From Rhodobiaceae bacterium (GTDB lineage: Bacteria > Pseudomonadota > Alphaproteobacteria > Parvibaculales > Parvibaculaceae): a DNA stretch of 64,000 nt. The notes beneath the pieces are model-generated. The model was given only the letters and a program-made list of their open reading frames with translations. It had not been told where the DNA came from and did not search any database. The stretch covers positions 1-64,000 of the forward strand of contig JAAWWE010000016.1 in the NCBI GenBank assembly GCA_021404525.1. The letters are read 5' to 3'. Within the stretch, counting starts at the first letter, position 1; every line of letters begins with the position of its first letter. This document shows, piece after piece, positions 63,610 through 64,000 of the stretch. The translations under genes were made by a program, and so were the position numbers.

Positions 63610-64000
63610 TCAGATCAGCGTCGTGCCACCGTCCACGGTGATGATTTCGCCGGTGATAAAGGCGCCCGCGCGGCTCGCGAGCAGCAGGGCGATCCCCATA
63701 ATGTCTTCATCATGCCCCCAGCGGTGAAGCGGGATGGCACGCTTCTCGGCTTCAAACTGTTCTGTGTTGTTCTCAAAGACTTCCGTCATCTTGGAATGGA
63801 AGCGTCCCGGCGCAATGGCATTGACCCGGACCTTATCGTCGGCAAGGGCAAAAGCCATGTTCCGAGTAAGCTGATGGACCGCGGCCTTCGACGTTGCGTA
63901 GCTGAATGTGTTCGATGAATCCCCTTTGATCCCGGCGATGGAGCCCGTGTTGATTACAGAGGCATCGCCCTTTGCTGAGGCCGCGGCCTTCAGCTGAGGC
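63610..64000 (-). CDS. Short-chain dehydrogenase/reductase, C-terminal part (runs off the window)
   Basis: The visible 129 codons read from LKAAASAKGDASVINTGSIAG through SYATSKAAVHQL (Tyr-x3-Lys active site) to VRVNAIAPGRF and end GEIITVDGGTTLI, the FabG-like tail. The cofactor-binding N-terminus lies beyond position 64000. A small-molecule oxidoreductase with NAD(P) is likely. Confidence 0.85.
   Translation of the reverse strand, partial: PQLKAAASAKGDASVINTGSIAGIKGDSSNTFSYATSKAAVHQLTRNMAFALADDKVRVNAIAPGRFHSKMTEVFENNTEQFEAEKRAIPLHRWGHDEDIMGIALLLASRAGAFITGEIITVDGGTTLI

Overview
The window is a chromosomal segment of a moderately GC-rich alphaproteobacterium. The evidence is gene order and family: pdxH / J-protein / fabI / aroC; an rRNA methyltransferase - tlyA - dxs - ispA - xseB block; an NrtR-type NAD regulator before nadA-nadB and nadC; and glyQ-glyS-ppdK. 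The affinity looks closest to Parvibaculaceae or Hyphomicrobiales-like lineages, probably a free-living aerobe rich in lipid and aromatic metabolism. That placement is inference from gene order, not a phylogeny. Coding density is very high. I saw no rRNA, tRNA, CRISPR array, prophage, transposase or other mobile gene.

Layout. 1-5029: partial pdxH, a SEL1-repeat gene with a broken 5' end, a DnaJ-type protein, fabI, aroC and a small membrane protein. 5026-15255 (minus): a methyltransferase, a TrmA/RlmD-family RNA methyltransferase, tlyA, dxs, ispA, xseB, an HDAC-like deacetylase, an MBL hydrolase and an acyl-CoA dehydrogenase. 15410-23667: an SDR, Sua5/TsaC-type synthase, a two-domain VOC protein, a serine hydrolase, an FAD-linked dehydrogenase, a CorC/CNNM protein, a YedK/HMCES-like DNA-crosslink protein and a rhodanese. 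23790-28083: znuC-znuB, a helical protein with two FliM-like C-terminal motifs, an SDR and two small conserved proteins. 28161-34402 (minus): a catabolic-looking group with a ThDP enzyme, a TauD dioxygenase, a LysE exporter, feruloyl-CoA synthase and an acrylyl-CoA-reductase-like enzyme. 34567-38927: a VOC protein, dihydroorotase family, a GT9 transferase, ygfZ and tag. 38934-42080: an SDR - HCCA-isomerase - tandem-tautomerase operon divergent from an HxlR regulator, then a PNPOx-like protein. 42248-48050: a FabH-like synthase, a small conserved protein, two universal-stress-type proteins and a Lon-like protease. 48193-54544: an HD hydrolase, the NAD regulator, nadA, nadB, a lipoprotein and nadC. 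54622-64000: two tandem SDRs, a SleB-like cell-wall hydrolase, ppdK, glyS, glyQ and a partial SDR.

Systems. NAD synthesis (nadABC) is encoded beside its likely repressor, and the nadA promoter carries two related palindromes exactly 60 bp apart. The Lon-like protease and two stress-protein genes form a tight operon that looks like a stress or protein-quality module. The SDR/isomerase/tautomerase operon with its divergent HxlR regulator looks like an inducible aromatic or enone catabolic module.

The most interesting signals outside the genes are two 50-bp intergenic copies of a nested palindrome. They differ at ten positions, and six of those form three compensated base pairs. I found no clear candidate for a wholly new multi-gene system.
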